Of a stretch of 64,000 bases of DNA, positions 12,981 to 24,110 are shown one piece after another; within the stretch, counting starts at the first letter, position 1; each line of letters begins with the position of its first letter. The notes beneath the pieces are model-generated. The model worked only from the letters and a program-made list of their open reading frames with translations. It was not told the DNA's origin and did no database searches. The position numbers were made by a program, and so were the translations under genes. Source of the stretch: Hyaloperonospora brassicae (taxonomy: Eukaryota > Oomycota > Peronosporomycetes > Peronosporales > Peronosporaceae); NCBI GenBank assembly GCA_947650285.1, contig CANTFL010001193.1, positions 310,001 to 374,000 on the forward strand, read 5' to 3'.

Positions 12981-13823
12981 GCAGAGTCTCAACGAAAACC
13001 TCGAGCGTCACGTCGTTGGCGAGATGCAAAACCAGCTGTACCCGTCGAGCTCAGCAGTGGCGAGTTATTTTTGTAATGTGAGCTCAGGATCACGCGGCAA
13101 GTCAGTAGCACCCGAAAAAAGCGAGTTGGCCTTGGATCGGTTATTCGCTCGTCAGACGAGGCTGCCGTTGTTGCAAGCAGTGGAAAGACCGCCGAGGCAA
13201 AAGAAGCCGTTGCGAAACCCGCGCGCTGGTATCGATACCACTCGCGCGATCGCTCATTGGCAGCCAGAACCGTGTGGCTGCCAGCTGTTGCGGCGAAAAG
13301 TGCGTGGGGTAGATGACTTGACGTTTGTATGGACGTGAAAGATCGCACGTTGAAGTGCGATGCCCCGACGAACGGTGTGGGGAAATTCTTCGGCGCGCTG
13401 ATTGGCTGAGGGTCAAACGGTGGGAGTCGAAACGGCCAGTCAACGGGACGCCGAGCCAGTATTTACCGACACGAACGCGCGTCCAGCTGGTCGTGCTTAT
13501 TCCGGCCGCGATCTTCGTGCGCAGAGAGGGCGAGTCCCGTCGAGCGTCGCGAACCCAAGAGCAATTAAAGCGGGAAAACGCAGCGACTGCGTTGAAGCGA
13601 CGTGACTGAAACGGATCCTTTCGATACGAGATGCAAACAGCACTTGACCAACGACATCGCTTCATCAATTCGTGAAACCTCTATCATCGACATGCGAGAG
13701 AGAGAGAGACACACACACACCACACCTGCTCTGTGTCGATTGTGCTGAACGGTTTACTCGAAAAGGCTCGCCATGTGTGCGAAGAACAACAAGCACGCAC
13801 TGCCGCTCTTTTCTTTTTTGCAC
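12981..13823. other. Intergenic region between the MADS-box and MFS genes
   Basis: GC-rich, with several overlapping ORFs on both strands (largest 13141-13668 minus). They have Arg/Ser-rich compositions typical of chance ORFs in GC-rich DNA and no recognisable domain. 13695-13726 is a GA/CA compound microsatellite. The region probably holds the distal MADS promoter and the 3' flank of the transporter gene. Confidence 0.6.
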
Positions 13824-15386
13824 TTACACAGCTCCCGCAGGCAGTTTCTCTGCCACTGTGGCTTCGGCTTCAGCAGCCTCTTGGCACTGTTCAGCCGTTG
13901 ACTCTTTTTTGCTTTTTGCGGAAATGCTTACGACACGTCTCCCACACAGCGAGTAGTGATAGCCCGGTTCGAGCCGGTCGTTCTCGTCTGTTCGCACGAA
14001 CAGAAGCACTGCGAACCCAAGGCAGACGACAATCAGGATAACTTGTAAGTTGTCGATATACGCCTCGCCGATGGTCATGCCACTATCGACCTTGTGACTG
14101 TAGGAGGCGTTGAAGGCGATGCCTCCAACAACAGCACCAATTGCCGCGGATAAGAACGTGATGCCGTGCATCGGGCCAACGTTGAACGCGCCATACATGT
14201 CCGTGAGCAGAGCCGGGATTGTACTCATGCCGCCGCCGTAGCTTGACGTGAGCACGAACATTTCCACGACAAAGTACGTGAAGTTGTCGTCGCGAATCAC
14301 TGTAGGCAACGACCCGATGACAACAATCTGTACGCCCAGCGTGATGTAGTAGATGACCTTGCGCGCAAATGCCTTCTCGACATTGAAGCAGCGCACCAGC
14401 AAGTCCGAGACGCCCGAGAACACGAGACGACCACAGCAATTGAACACGCTGTTGATGGACACGATGTCGGACGCCGTGGCGGCGCTTTGGCTGAACAGGT
14501 CGGTGCACATACTCGAGAGGCGGGCCAATACGATGACGCCAAAGAGCTGGTTGGCGAGAAACATGATGTTGATGAGAACGAAATCGGGCGTCAGCACGGC
14601 TTGCTTGAGCGTGAGTAGCTTGGTCGGCAGCTTGGTCGGCAGCTTGGTCGGCAGCTTGGTGGCAGTGACATTGTTGTTATTTGCGGCTTCCCTAACTGTG
14701 GGTGTATGGACTACAACGAATGCGTCAATATCGGCTTTTTCGTCGAGAGCCTCGATCTCGTCGACACAGTCGCCGTGGATATTGAGACCGTTTACAGTGT
14801 AATCTTGAGGCGGAACGCGCAGGGCGATAAGAGACACGTACATGATGGCACTCATGACGGCCCCAACCACGACAAACATCCACGGAAGACCAACTGCGTC
14901 GACTGTGGGCAGGTACACTTTGCTCCAGACCGCTGCCCCGGCGCCAGATCCAGCAATAGCAAAGCCAGCGGCGGTGCCGCGGTAGTCGGGGAACCACTTT
15001 TGAAGCGTGGACACGGGAGAGACGTAGCACATCGCCATTCCAATGGCGGCGATGACACCGTAGCCGACGTAGATGCAGGCGATGGATTGATAGTGGCACC
15101 CGATCCCCGTGACGACGTGACCGACTAGGAACAGGGTCGAACCAATGGAGACAGCCCATCGAGGTCCATTGCGTTCAACGATTGGGCCGAGAGCGGCCGT
15201 TGCGAGTCCGGAGACTCCGACGCAAATGTAAAAGGTATTGACCGCTCGACCTTTTGCGGCATCCCCGTAGATGGCGAAATCGATAGGGCGGTTGAGTACC
15301 GACCAGGCGTAGATGCAACTGAGACAGAACTGCACTGCAAACGCAGCAACGAACAAGTACCAGCGCGAGAATCGGAGGCCAAACAT
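13824..15386 (-). CDS. MFS transporter, oxalate/formate antiporter (OxlT)-like
   Basis: A single-exon ORF of 520 residues from ATG 15386. The protein is strongly hydrophobic with about 12 predicted membrane segments in two blocks of six. The first block starts in SRWYLFVAAFAVQFCLSCIY, where the Tyr-Ala-Trp-Ser-Val that follows is typical of OxlT/monocarboxylate-type carriers. A conserved MFS-like loop between segments 2 and 3 reads GPIVERNGPRW. The central cytoplasmic loop (residues ~200-265) is charged and contains a four-fold Thr-Lys-Leu-Pro repeat. Members of this family exchange or co-transport small carboxylates across the plasma or organelle membrane; the substrate here is not known. 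The stop codon sits inside a splice-donor-like GTGTAAGT, so a spliced longer C-terminus cannot be excluded. It lies head-to-tail with the MADS gene. Confidence 0.88.
   Translation of the reverse strand: MFGLRFSRWYLFVAAFAVQFCLSCIYAWSVLNRPIDFAIYGDAAKGRAVNTFYICVGVSGLATAALGPIVERNGPRWAVSIGSTLFLVGHVVTGIGCHYQSIACIYVGYGVIAAIGMAMCYVSPVSTLQKWFPDYRGTAAGFAIAGSGAGAAVWSKVYLPTVDAVGLPWMFVVVGAVMSAIMYVSLIALRVPPQDYTVNGLNIHGDCVDEIEALDEKADIDAFVVVHTPTVREAANNNNVTATKLPTKLPTKLPTKLLTLKQAVLTPDFVLINIMFLANQLFGVIVLARLSSMCTDLFSQSAATASDIVSINSVFNCCGRLVFSGVSDLLVRCFNVEKAFARKVIYYITLGVQIVVIGSLPTVIRDDNFTYFVVEMFVLTSSYGGGMSTIPALLTDMYGAFNVGPMHGITFLSAAIGAVVGGIAFNASYSHKVDSGMTIGEAYIDNLQVILIVVCLGFAVLLFVRTDENDRLEPGYHYSLCGRRVVSISAKSKKESTAEQCQEAAEAEATVAEKLPAGAV
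14617..14664 (-). repeat. 12-bp tandem repeat inside the MFS gene
   Basis: Three exact units and a fourth partial unit of AGCTTGGTCGGC (plus strand) encode Thr-Lys-Leu-Pro repeats in the central loop. The unit is a multiple of three, so copy-number change keeps the frame. Confidence 0.85.
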
Positions 15387-17446
15387 GACGGTGGATGATA
15401 TGCAGGCAGAGGCGATGTCTGCGGTAGATGGTTAAGTCTAGACTGACTACGTTTGATGCAGCTGAGAAATTGGCACAGTCCTGCAGCTCGCAGTGCCCAT
15501 CGGACACGGGGATGGAAAAGAGTCGGTGGTACTCGCCTGTCTGTTGTTCGCGTGGACTGCATTCGAATTCACGTCAGTACGCGTGCACATGGATATGCAT
15601 AAAACTTACCTGTTGCGGCTTGGAACGCAGAAAGTTCGACTGAGATTGCAGTCCATGCGCCCGGTCGGGGCATGTGCGGTTATGTCCAGATGCGGTTGAG
15701 ACTGAGCTCTTGCTATGGCACCTGTAGTCGTCTGACGGCCACAAGCCGCCTCTGTACATTTACTCTTCCTCTGCCGTCTGCAGCTTAGACACTCGTGTTG
15801 ACTTCTCGAACACTCAGACTGTCGAGATCGAAAGATCCAGCGCTTACGATTGAGCTGCAAGAGAAGCTGTTCCGCACCTTTTTCTACTGCTGGTAATGAA
15901 TGAAAAAGCAGCTGCCGCGCAAACTGACTGTCGAAGGACTAGACTTCGACAGCGAGGACGACAACGTCGATTCCCTCTTCCCTTGTGTCATCAGCCCTAC
16001 GACTCACGTTGCGGCGGTCACGAAGGCGTCAATGCGCGGTCTCGATGGCATCACGTTGGACCTTACATGGCAGCTGAATCGTTCTTTCGTCGGGACCTGG
16101 CGATCCGTAGAAGGTCTTCGGTGCACGACTCAGGCTGCTTGACACGTTGGCGCAGAGACGTGGCGATTCTTCTGCGGTAAGCTCAGTAACTCTTTGCAGC
16201 CCTGACACCAATTGTACCACACAGCAGCAGAAGCATCTTCACTCGCGCAGATCGAACAACCACTACCAGTGTGGTTTCTTTCCGAACACCTTGCACGTCC
16301 TTCCTTAGCCGCATTAGGCTCGCGCGCATTCGTGCCGGTGCCTGCACTTGACATACTGACGCGTCAAACTCGTTCGATCAGTGCCCTCCACTCCTCGATG
16401 TGTAAGCCTTGCGAGCTCAACCACCCCACAAGAAAAAGCTTGGTGCAACATGAAGGTGCTTTTCGATGTTGCTGAGTAGCGTTGACAGACAGGCTAGAAG
16501 GCATACTACAAAGAACAGCAACCAGTAACGTGGCTCGTGTGAGCACCTTGGTACTACAGTTATCACGTGCGTGAGAATCGACATTTTGGCACGTGGACTG
16601 ACGACCAAAGACTCGATCGGACGATTGATAAACAAGACTAGGCAATAACAACCTCGTCCTGGCGTCAGAATACTGCTGCTCGTTTGTCGAATCGACACCT
16701 ATCCTTTCTGACGTCAAATTAGTCAACGACGGGCTCACATCCCTTTCGATGTATCGACAAGTTGATAGTCGCCGTCGCAGGTCACTGCAGTCGAATCATT
16801 TCCGAGTCGCACCATCCATTTGCTCCGTCCAAGGTTCAGCAGGTTGCGCACCGCCACAAATCGTGACTGCTTGGACGTGACAACTCGCGTGTGATGATAG
16901 CTGATCCCATCTCTATCTGTTTACAACTTCTGCTCATGTTCGCACTGATATCGCACCCTTGAACCTCCGTCGGCAAACGATGCGTGTGTACTTCCGTGCT
17001 CAATTCCGTCCACGCCGTTAGGTCATCACCACCAGGACGCGAACGGGAGCTCGAAACCCTGTTTCCAGACGTTGCAGTTTCGCATATTGTTGAGTCTTCT
17101 TCGCACGTTAGCAACTTGTATCGCAATATACGGTAAAAGCCAAATATTTAGGTCATGGGATGATAGACGAGGTGCCACTCATGTCAACACAATCAGACAG
17201 ACACAACTAATGACGTGCGACATGCCCCTTTTCCCATTTTGAGCCAGACTCGAGTTAGGTGTGCGTTTTACGACGACAATGGCTGATGCGCACCACGTAG
17301 ACCCGACCCTCAGCCTCTATCTCTGCTCCCACGCAAGTGTTCGTTTTCGACGCGTAATTACCAAAGTCCGTCAGTAGGGTGAGCTAGTCAAACCACTCAC
17401 TGGCTTGTGGAGACCACCTCACGTAAAAAGGGCAGCATTCTTCACA
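15387..17446. other. Intergenic region between the divergent MFS and UBE2J-type genes
   Basis: About 2 kb shared by two divergently transcribed genes, probably holding both promoters. One plus-strand ORF (15900-16142) has a plausible Asp/Glu-rich composition (GLDFDSEDDNVDS) and could be an exon or remnant, but no domain or splice partner could be fixed. Other ORFs look like chance frames. No RNA gene was recognised. Confidence 0.45.
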
Positions 17447-17578
17447 CATCAGGTTCAGTTACGCGCAACATTCTCCCTCCATCAGGATCGGTTACGCGCA
17501 ACATTCTCCCTCCATCAGGATCGGTAGCGCGCAACATTACCACCCCATCACCGTCGGCAACGCGCGACATCCGAGCAA
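17447..17578 (+). repeat. 33-bp tandem repeat, four units, in the 5' leader of the E2 gene
   Basis: Four units start with CATCAGG or CATCA at 17447, 17480, 17513 and 17546, exactly 33 bases apart. Each carries ACGCGCAACATTCTCCCTC with increasing divergence to the right. The array ends 35 nt before the E2 start codon. It stays open in the E2 reading frame but has no in-frame ATG upstream, so it is probably promoter or 5' leader. Confidence 0.85.
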
Positions 17579-17613
17579 CATTTGTCAAATTGTCGACACA
17601 CTCTGACTTCAGC

Positions 17614-19033
17614 ATGGCCGCAAGCGTTCGCAACACTGCCATCAAGCGCATCCAAGGCGTAGGGTGCAGGATCATATCAGCAGCTCACTTGAACGTCCCC
17701 CGGCAACTCACATCTTCTCTTGTGGTGCTGCAGGACGTGCGCGAGATGATGACGAATCCGAGCGACCAGTACGCGGCGGCGCCGCTCGAGGTGCATCGCC
17801 GGACTTGATGTTGTACCAACAAAGTATCGAACATTAATGACACGTTTTGTGTATGCGTATGTGATGTGGTCCACAAACAGACCAACATGTTTGACTGGCA
17901 CTTTACACTGCGTGGACCGCGCGAGACGGAGTTCGAAGGCGGGATTTACCATGGACGCATTATTTTGCCGTCGGATTATCCGTTCAAGCCACCCAATATT
18001 ATGCTGCTAACGGTACGACAGCATACTAGTGAATAGCACTAGTTGATGCTGTACGACGAGACGTGGTTCTTTGTTTTTCCACTGTGGGAGGATGGAGAGT
18101 GTGATTGTGCTAACTTTGTATGTAATGGTTGTTTTCTGTGTTGTTGTTCCTTCGGCAGCCAAATGGACGCTTTGAAGTGAAGAAGAAAATTTGTCTGAGC
18201 ATTTCAGCCTTTCACCCGGAAGAGTGGCAGCCGGCGTGGGGCGTCCGGCTCATCTTGGAGGCGCTGACTAGCTTCATGCCCACGAAAGGCGAGGGCGCGA
18301 TTGGTGCTCTGGACTTTTCCCCGGACGAGAGAAAGCGGCTGGCGAAACTGGTGCGTGTAGATGAACGTGCCGACAGTCCCGTGGTATTCCGTAGTCGGTC
18401 GCAAGACGTCTACTCATGTGTATGTGCTGCCTGCAGTCGGTCGACTTCAAGTGCGAAACTTGTGGGCGGGTCGCCGAGTTGTTGCCGGAGCTAGTTGCCG
18501 AGAAGGGAGACGAGAAAAAGCCCTCGAAGTATGCAGAACAGATCGCACAGCTGCACATCCACGGTTTGGAAAGTGCTGCACCAGCAAGCGCCACGTTGGA
18601 CGAGAAAAAGACTGCCAGTGCAACAGAGATGAACAGTGAACATGGTCAAGAGGAGGCTACGGCACCTTCAGTTGTAGCACAAAGCCGTGCTGAGACTGGA
18701 GATGAGGCCTTGCTGAATACGATAGCTGTCTCATCAGAGGCCGAGGCGACTACGGATGGATCAAACCGTACCGATGGTGGAGACGCTTCTGGCACATCAG
18801 CTGCGGTATCGTCGCCTGGTGGGGAACCGATAGAAGCACAAGAACTGGGAGCGGCCGAATCGCGACGAAATGTTGACACGTCGGTCGCTGCATCCGAAGT
18901 TGGCCAAGTGCGTGAGTCGGACTATGTGGACACGGTGTTGCACTACTTGACCATTGCTATCGTCGTAGCGCTGTTTGCCCTGATTTACAAAAAGCTCCTG
19001 CAAACGTACGGTTTACTGCAGTCAGCTGCGTGA
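17614..19033 (+). CDS. Ubiquitin-conjugating enzyme E2, UBE2J/Ubc6 type, tail-anchored (five exons)
   Basis: Exons read as 17614-17658, 17734-17790, 17881-18012, 18159-18350 and 18437-19033, giving 340 residues; all introns are GT-AG (75, 90, 146 and 86 nt). The UBC fold covers residues ~5-145, with the catalytic Cys near residue 90 (KKKICLSIS) followed by HPEEWQPAW, the signature of the UBE2J/Ubc6 subfamily. After exon 4 comes a CETCG zinc-like pair, a long acidic Ser/Ala/Thr-rich linker, and one C-terminal membrane helix (~310-326, HYLTIAIVVALFALIY). Ubc6-type E2s are held in the ER membrane by this tail and act with ER E3 ligases in degradation of misfolded proteins (ERAD). The first intron has no stop in frame (75 nt), so its retention would add 25 residues. 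Start chosen at MAAS because no earlier in-frame ATG exists. Confidence 0.93.
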
Positions 19034-19199
19034 CTTCGTTGCCAGTGTCGGTGTTTTGCAAATCAGACTTTGCCATAACGGTTTAGAACACGTGCGTTGT
19101 CAAGCTTGACTAGTCCGCTGTCTGGGGTTGCGTTTACAATATGTAGCTCGTCCATAAGCACGAAGCTATTCACAACGTTAGCCTTTTCGCGTATGCCGT

Positions 19200-21320
19200 C
19201 TATTGATTGAGCTTGTCAAGAGTCTCTCGCATAACGCTATTCGCGAGCTCTGGGTGAACCCGCCCGCCACAACGCTTCATTACCTGACCGATGAAAAACC
19301 CGAACAGCTGCGTCTTGCCGTTTTGGTACGCCTCAAGATTCTTCTTTGTGTTCTACAAAATAAGCCAATGTTGGTCAGATAACGTGCACACCGGCGCGTC
19401 ACGACTCATTAGACAACGTACCGGGTCACCGAGGACAGCGTGGCAGTATGCACGAATCTCTTCGACATCTTCAATCTGCTTCCACCCCCTCTCTTCTACA
19501 ATTTGCAGCGGAGTTTTTCTGGCCTCATTTTCGTAAAACATCAACTCTAGTACATCCTTGGCAATTTTGCCCGATATGGTCCCGTCCTGAATAAGGTCAA
19601 TGAGAGCACCGAGTTCCGCAGCTTCCACCGGGCAACTGCCAACGTCACCGTTCGACGCTTTCAAATGCCCAAACAAATCGTTGAGGACCCAATTTGCAAC
19701 CAATTTCGAAGGTCTCGAGTTTTGTGCTGCAATTGACTCGAAGTAGCGTGCTGCTCCAGGTTCATTCACCAGCACCGAGCTTTCGTAAGATGTGAGTCCA
19801 TACTGAGCACGCAGTCGACGTTCAAGCGCATCAGGCAGTTCCGGCATGTTTCGACTAATTTCCTCAACAACGTCCTTTGTAAAGACGAGGGGAGGCAGAT
19901 CCGGATCAGGAAAGAAACGATAGTCCTTCGCTCCCTCTTTTGATCGCATGCGTCTCTGTGGTTCAAACAGCAACACCGACACAACAAATCACTACGAGTC
20001 AGCTCAATACGAAAGGTGTACGCATATCAACCGTTACACGTACAGTTTTTCCAGTCGCGGCGTCGAAAGAACGCGTCTCACGGTGCACCTCTCCACCTTC
20101 TCCCTCGATGAGCGCGATCTGCCGTCTTGCCTCGTACTCAGCTGCGCGCACCATATTGCGAATGCTGTTCATGTTCTTCACCTCTACCCTTTCGCCGAAA
20201 GAAGCTGCAGCAGTCGATGTCAACGCACGATGGAGGGTCTCTGCATCAGCATCCTCTCCAAGATGAGTCGGTCGCACACTGACATTCAAATCACAACGCA
20301 TCGATCCTTCCTCCATGTTTCCATCGCACACATCCAAATGGCGCAGCAAGTGCTGCAGCTGGCGCATCACCTGGCCAGCTTCGAGCGGACTCCGCAGATC
20401 GGGTTCCATCACGATTTCCAGCAGCGCCGTACCAGCACGATTCAAGTCCACAACAGTGTGCTCTTCCTCCAAGTCGTGGTTGCTTTTACCTACAAACGAC
20501 AGATTCACACACAACAACAGCAAACAAACAAGCAAATATCATCATCGTCTGCAACATCACAATGACTACACTGGCCGCATTCCAAACAGCGACAAACCTG
20601 AGTCCTGTTCTAACTGGATGCGACAAACTCGTACAGTCCTCGAAACCACGTCCTGCATTCCCACACGCACATGACGACATAGAAAAGATACACCGGGTTA
20701 GACGCAGTCGTACCAAGTCATGAAAACACTAACTGAAACAAATGCAAACACACAAAAAAGCACACAACTAATCCAACACCATTGCATTGCATCTGCACCT
20801 GCTGGTTGCTCATCTGCTCGGCCTTCCAACGTGTCCGCGCCTCGTTCTTCTCCTTCCTCGACTTGAACTTGGACGCATCAAACGTCGTCTCGTTTGACCC
20901 CCAATCGCCTCCGTGTTCATTCACGACCTTCGACAGCGCAACGTCAAAGCGCAACGCGCCTCCAGACGCCACGGGCGCTCTTTGCTGCGTCAACTGATAG
21001 CCCAGCGGCAGATCGCAGTAGAAATAGTGTTTACGCTCAAACAGCGATCGCGTATGAACAGTTGCGTTCAGAGCCAGAGCCGTGCGGATCGCTTGGTGGA
21101 CGCACTCGCGGTTCACGACCGGTAACGTACCGGGCATTGCAGCGTCGAGGAAACCGACGTGGCGATTGGGTCGCACTGACGATAGCGTGGCCGCTGCAGC
21201 GCCGCTCATGAGCTTCGATCGACTGAGCACCTGCGCATGCACCTCCAAGCCGATGCAGACCTCCCAGAGCTTGCCGCGAGGGCCGCGCAGGAGCTGCAAC
21301 AGCGGCTGGTGTGGCGCCAT
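19200..21320 (-). CDS. gatB: Glutamyl-tRNA(Gln) amidotransferase subunit B, organellar (five exons)
   Basis: Exons read as 21320-20799, 20652-20598, 20489-20044, 19955-19422 and 19352-19200, giving 569 residues; introns are 146, 108, 88 and 69 nt, all GT-AG with matching phases. Family landmarks in order: [12 protein letters not shown] near the N-terminus, [83 protein letters not shown], and the C-terminal GatB/Yqey-like tail ([34 protein letters not shown]). GatB activates Glu-tRNA(Gln) for amidation within GatCAB, a route used in mitochondria. The short basic N-terminus (LLRGPRGK) could be a targeting peptide. The gene converges on the E2 gene, with stops 166 bp apart, so their 3' ends may overlap. 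Exon 2 encodes only 18 residues. Confidence 0.95.
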
Positions 21321-21345
21321 GACCAAGGTCGGGCACGCACGTTGT

Positions 21346-21355
21346 TGATTGGTTG
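21346..21355 (-). promoter_or_regulatory. CCAAT box upstream of gatB
   Basis: ACCAATCA on the minus strand lies about 28-35 nt upstream of the gatB ATG. It could be a proximal promoter element; inference from motif and position only. Confidence 0.3.
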
Positions 21356-21366
21356 ATAGTCAGTCT

Positions 21367-21902
21367 CTAATTCGTGAGTCGCTCGTATGCACGTGGCCAC
21401 TTGACTGTAACGAAGATAGCCTTAGGCATCAGATGTACGAAATATAGTGTTATCGATTCGCAATAAAGAGACAGTGTTGCGACGTTCAAGATGTTAGGAT
21501 ATAGATAAAGCGAAGCCGCCACAACTCCTATCGTGCTGACGTAACTGACGATGTCAACGACATTAACTGAAACCCCAATAGACTTCCACTTCTTCGACCT
21601 CCCCAGAGTATCGTGTTTCGTCAGGTTTACTGATCCCATCGGCTCGTTCACGATTCATTCTGGGATTGTGATCGTACAAATTGTGGATTACAGCAACAAA
21701 CTGATCATTCGAGTCATTGCATGTGAAAAAGAATACACCGAATCATCACAAAGATAAAAAATGCACCGTCGAGGTATACTATACGTTCGAGCATACGCAT
21801 AATTGAACTGACGTTAAATATTAATACATTTGACGAGATGCAAACAACTGAGGTGGCAATCTTTACGTGATCGAGCCTGCCCGGCAGTTTGGTGGCGTCC
21901 AA
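21367..21902 (-). pseudogene. Relic of a multi-pass membrane protein
   Basis: Three successive minus-strand segments read as one protein broken by frameshifts: 21902-~21730 (hydrophobic, VVCISSNVLIFNVSSI), ~21730-21560 in a second frame (soluble, ending in VEEVEVYWGFS), then ~21570-21367 in a third frame with two hydrophobic segments (VNVVDIVSYVSTIGVVAAS and ATLSLYCESITLYFVHL). The continuity of sense across the frame changes, and the exact CESITLYF motif shared with 31644-31760, point to a decayed member of an unnamed membrane-protein family. Function unknown. It could also be an intron-containing gene, but no splice sites fit cleanly. Confidence 0.4.
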
Positions 21903-23324
21903 TCAGTTTTGCGCTGTTTTACCACTTGAATTTGTCACGATGAAAGTAGTTGACACGGGAGTACTTGCGATGGAACACATAACAAATCTAAAGCGCGAGC
22001 ACCAACATTCTGTGTCAGCGCGTTGAGATAGACCATGTTAGGACTGTCAAATCATAAAGGGTCAGCATAGTGTGCTACGATCTCGATGCGGACCGAGAGG
22101 GATGAGAAAACTGCGCTTGTGTTTATTCTGCACTACACAACTGATAGCTATCAAGCATCTTTGCAGTATCTTTCCAGCACAGAAACTACAATCCACAGAT
22201 CGGCAGTAGCGTCATTGTCACTATGAGCAGTTTCTATTGTGACGACCGGACTCCGTTCACGTTGCGCAATCTATGAGCATGCGTTCCACTTTGCGTGTTC
22301 CTAAACATCTGCATGACGAACGACATTCAAACATCAAAGCTTCGTAAGCTTAGTAAAAAGTCTGCTCATTTCACCGTGTTTGATTGTCACCGAATACAGC
22401 CTTAATTTGAACCGTACATACGCATTTCGCTACTGAATACAACGTACATTAGAAAGACGTGTCTAACGATGAAAAATAAATGTGGCCCAATATCGAACGA
22501 TGACAATACTATCAGGATGAACGTGGGGTATTCGCGCAGCTTCTACTACGTGAAAATGATTGTCGGCAAATGAAGATAGCTGGCCTACTGAATCGGAGAG
22601 TTTGTGGATGGCATTAGTTGAAGTGCGTTCCGACCACCAAATGGGCAGGATGTTTACAAAAAGAGTGATAATTTATCACTGCAAAATTTGCAACGATGAT
22701 CAAGTAGGCGTAACTCTGACAGTTTCGCGCAGGATGAAAGAATTTGTGACAAATACCAAGATCATATGTTCCCCTTAAAAACACATTTCGCCATAGTAAT
22801 GTATACTTACTACTTCAATGTACATATTCAAAGGAATTTACTATCCACATCAGTTAGTAGTTATTTCTTACTTGCCTATATCATATTTAGAAGTTCCTAA
22901 TAATCGAACCGGTATGCTCATTTCATATGTTTCGGTAGCAATGCAATATTCGATTCGATTGCGATATATTCCGAGACCTGCGCATTCTCGTCAAAGAAGT
23001 GAGCACAGAAACCAGCAATACAGTTTCTCTATAATCTATAAGCTACTGATTTAGTGGAGTAAGATAGCTTGTAGATCGTCCGCCAAAGGTAATGTATACC
23101 TTAAACATTCATAAACATAAAACAAAGCAGATGCCATTTAATTTAAATAGGTCAAAATTGTTTTTACTAGAATGGCATTTGGTAAAAATGTGACGGTAAA
23201 ATTTTAAAAGCGAACAAAAAAATGCCCCAGATAATCACGAAAAAAAATGCTCCACGTCCTCGTAAACTCATGTTTATGTGGAACACAGAAAATCCATCGT
23301 CCTTAATCGCTTTCGTTTTGCAAT

Positions 23325-23480
23325 TTTACGGCCGTGACCAACCCTTGCCCTGTTTGGGAAGCCGCGGAGAGGGTTCTGCCGCGGGCGCGCTGCGCTTGCA
23401 GCTACCAGTTGCGGGCGCGGGCGCGAGATATAAGTACGTTAACGCGTCTTTGTATCATCGGAAGCGGCCGTTAATTGTTG
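23325..23480 (+). other. Isolated GC-rich islet
   Basis: Contains GCCGCGG, GCGGGCGCGCTGCGC and GCGGGCGCGGGCGCGAG, followed by GAGATATAAG. The composition contrasts sharply with AT-rich flanks on both sides. It may be a promoter remnant or part of a transposon; no function can be assigned. Confidence 0.4.
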
Positions 23481-23804
23481 CAGATCGACCGTTGCTGTCG
23501 CATAACTCTTTACGTGATTTATGATCACGCCAGGTAAATGTTAACCACATATATTGTTGTAGTAGCCGATGATGATGCCAGGTCCATGGGAAGACGCAAG
23601 ATCATTAGAGAGGAAACAATGCATGTCAGTGGTAGTGGTTAATACGTCAATATATTTCTCAGTTCACAATTATCCTCACAGTACGCAAGTACTACTACAT
23701 CCAGCAGCGAAGAGTTGGCTGCTGAGTTCAAGAACTCCGGCGCGCACAAAGCTAGAGTGCGGACGCGTCGTAAACAGAGAAAATTAACACATTTAGTCGG
23801 TGCT

Positions 23805-24110
23805 GACGTTGTTGATATTAATGTTATTTCTTTTGCTACTGTTGTTTCAGTTGCTATTGTTGATCCTGTTGCTGCTACTATTGATGCTTCTGTTGATGTT
23901 ACCGCTGCTGCTACTGTTGTTGTAGGTGATGCGGTTGCTGTTGTTGTTTAAGTATCTATCGTTGATGCTACTACTGCTGTTGCTGCTGCTGTTGTTGTTG
24001 TAGGTGATGCGGGTGCTGTTGGTGTTGCTTTGTAGATGATGCTTCTACTATTGCTACTGATTTTGAACTGCTGTTGTTGTTATAGGTGCTGTCGTTGCTA
24101 TTTATGTTGC
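23805..24110 (+). repeat. Imperfect GTT/GCT trinucleotide tract
   Basis: About 300 bp of degenerate GTT, GCT, GAT and ACT triplets, with GTTGTTGTAGGTGATGCGG occurring twice with slight change (about 23913 and 23992). It is a decayed microsatellite, with stops in every frame overall. Confidence 0.8.

Noticed and set aside
13141..13668. 175-codon minus-strand ORF between the MADS and MFS genes
   Set aside because: Arg/Ser-rich composition with overlapping ORFs on the other strand; looks like chance in GC-rich promoter DNA.
14083..15562. Several ORFs overlapping the MFS gene on both strands
   Set aside because: They are shadows of the 520-codon gene, Arg/Ser/His-rich, without domains.
17407..17613. 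N-terminal extension of the E2 enzyme with 11-residue repeats
   Set aside because: The open frame upstream starts at a GTG and has no in-frame ATG before 17614, and the UBE2J family starts near MAAS.
23805..24110. CRISPR-like or protein-coding repeat
   Set aside because: It is a degenerate trinucleotide tract without regular spacers, and stops break every frame.
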